This document shows, in pieces, positions 63,367 to 64,000 of a DNA stretch of 64,000 nt. Below the pieces are notes generated by a model. It did no database searches. It was given only the letters and a program-made list of their open reading frames with translations, and had not been told where the DNA came from. The stretch's first letter is position 1, and each line of letters starts with the position of its first letter. The position numbers and the translations under genes were made by a program. Source of the DNA: Flavobacterium channae (GTDB taxonomy: Bacteria; Bacteroidota; Bacteroidia; Flavobacteriales; Flavobacteriaceae); assembly GCF_021172165.1 (NCBI RefSeq), contig NZ_CP089096.1, positions 2,294,001 to 2,358,000 of the forward strand, written 5' to 3'.

Positions 63367-64000
63367 ATGAAATTTTTAAAATTACTACTTGTTTTAGTTG
63401 TTTTCCAAGTTCAAGCACAACAAGGTGGGATGTGGATTCCATCTTTATTGGAAGGAACTAATGAAAAAGAAATGAAAGCGCTAGGAATGAAAATTAGCGC
63501 AGAAGACATTTATTCGGTAAATCATTCAAGTTTAAAAGATGCAGTTCCACACTTTAATGGTGGTTGTACTGCAGAAATGATTTCTCCAAAAGGACTTTTA
63601 TTAACAAATCACCACTGTGGTTATGACAACATTCAAAACCATTCAACAGTAGAACACGATTATTTAACTGATGGTTTTTGGGCTTATAAATTAGAAGAAG
63701 AATTACCAAACAAAGATTTAACAGTAACTTTTATTGTTAAGATTGAAGATGTAACGAACAAAATCTTTGAAGGTGTTTTAAATCTTCCAACAGAAAGCGA
63801 CAAACAAAAGAAAATCCAACAAAACATTGCAGCAGTTAGCAAAAACTTCCCAAAAGAAGCTTGGCAAGACGCTATGATTAGAACTTTTTATGACGGAAAC
63901 CAATATTTATTATTCGTTACTGAAACATTCAAAGACGTTCGTTTAGTTGGAGCGCCACCAAGTTCCATTGGAAAATTTGGATCAGATACTGATAACTGGG
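63367..64000 (+). CDS. S46-family dipeptidyl-peptidase, 5' part only
   Basis: The gene runs off the right edge; 211 codons are present. After a signal peptide (MKFLKLLLVLVVFQVQAQ), GGMWIPSLL is the S46 N-terminus, followed by FNGGCTAEMISPKGLLLTNHHCGYDNIQ, which carries the catalytic His of the triad, and GAPPSSIGKFGSDTDNW. S46 enzymes (DPP7/DPP11 type) remove dipeptides in the periplasm. The catalytic Ser and the residue that decides Asp/Glu versus hydrophobic preference lie beyond the window. Confidence 0.93.
   Translation, partial: MKFLKLLLVLVVFQVQAQQGGMWIPSLLEGTNEKEMKALGMKISAEDIYSVNHSSLKDAVPHFNGGCTAEMISPKGLLLTNHHCGYDNIQNHSTVEHDYLTDGFWAYKLEEELPNKDLTVTFIVKIEDVTNKIFEGVLNLPTESDKQKKIQQNIAAVSKNFPKEAWQDAMIRTFYDGNQYLLFVTETFKDVRLVGAPPSSIGKFGSDTDNW

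Overview
The window looks like a chromosomal segment of a Flavobacteriaceae bacterium, most likely Flavobacterium or a close relative. The evidence is strong A+T richness, many TAnnTTTG -7 promoter boxes with few Shine-Dalgarno sites, a type IX secretion (T9SS) plug protein and a T9SS type B cargo, a complete Na+-pumping NADH:quinone reductase operon, M1, M16 and S46 exported peptidases, and DUF3667/DUF5916/DUF6702-type families. Most genes are core housekeeping; no phage, insertion sequence or CRISPR array was seen. Both ends cut genes: a sigma factor on the left and an S46 peptidase on the right.

Layout. 1-5.5 kb: sigma factor, polyprenyl diphosphate synthase, a carboxypeptidase-regulatory-domain protein, rlmN, an O-methyltransferase, PAP2 phosphatase and tatA. 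5.5-10 kb: a minus-strand operon of two tandem paralogous CarboxypepD_reg-like proteins, DUF6702 and an M1 peptidase. 10-14 kb: pepE, two identical tRNA-Gly genes, a GNAT enzyme and two L,D-transpeptidase-type proteins. 14-18.4 kb: DUF5916 protein, gpmI and a tiny collagen-like lipoprotein. 18.4-23.6 kb: a TetR regulator, ABC protein, HlyD adaptor and TolC channel operon behind two matching 17-bp palindromes; the ABC ATPase domain is strongly degenerate. 23.6-36 kb: a 1201-residue T9SS cargo, RRM protein, CoA-transferase, map, DUF3667, methyltransferase, M16 peptidase and apbE. 36-42 kb: nqrABCDEF, followed by a small conserved gene and apbE, which encodes the flavin transferase that matures NqrB/NqrC. 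42-51.5 kb: T9SS plug protein, a frameshifted second DUF3667 gene, apaG, pruA, rsmG, desaturase, aminotransferase, purT and a Cys-rich secreted protein. 51.5-57 kb: a U32 protein, then a Crp/Fnr-family regulator with a probable local regulon (pirin, GNAT, Fe-S protein, FMN reductase, YceI). 57-64 kb: fabD, a HipA-like kinase/DUF3037 pair bracketed by two paralogous small lipoproteins, galE, a DegT/DnrJ aminotransferase, waaA and an S46 peptidase.

Most notable signals. (1) A 14-bp FNR-like palindrome lies exactly 23 bp upstream of an identical TAAATTTG box before both pirin and yceI, placing it near -41.5, next to the Crp/Fnr gene. (2) Twin TAAWAGT-N3-ACTWTTA operators precede the TetR gene. 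(3) The ABC ATPase keeps Walker A but has lost the Q-loop, signature, catalytic Glu and H-switch residues. (4) A DUF3667 gene is split at an A AAA AAG heptamer in the right phase for -1 frameshifting. (5) A HipA-like kinase overlaps a DUF3037 gene by 23 nt.

All family names come from reading motifs and from memory of the families; no database search was run. Eight starts were moved inward from the longest ORF, using signal peptides or because the upstream start lies in a promoter box.
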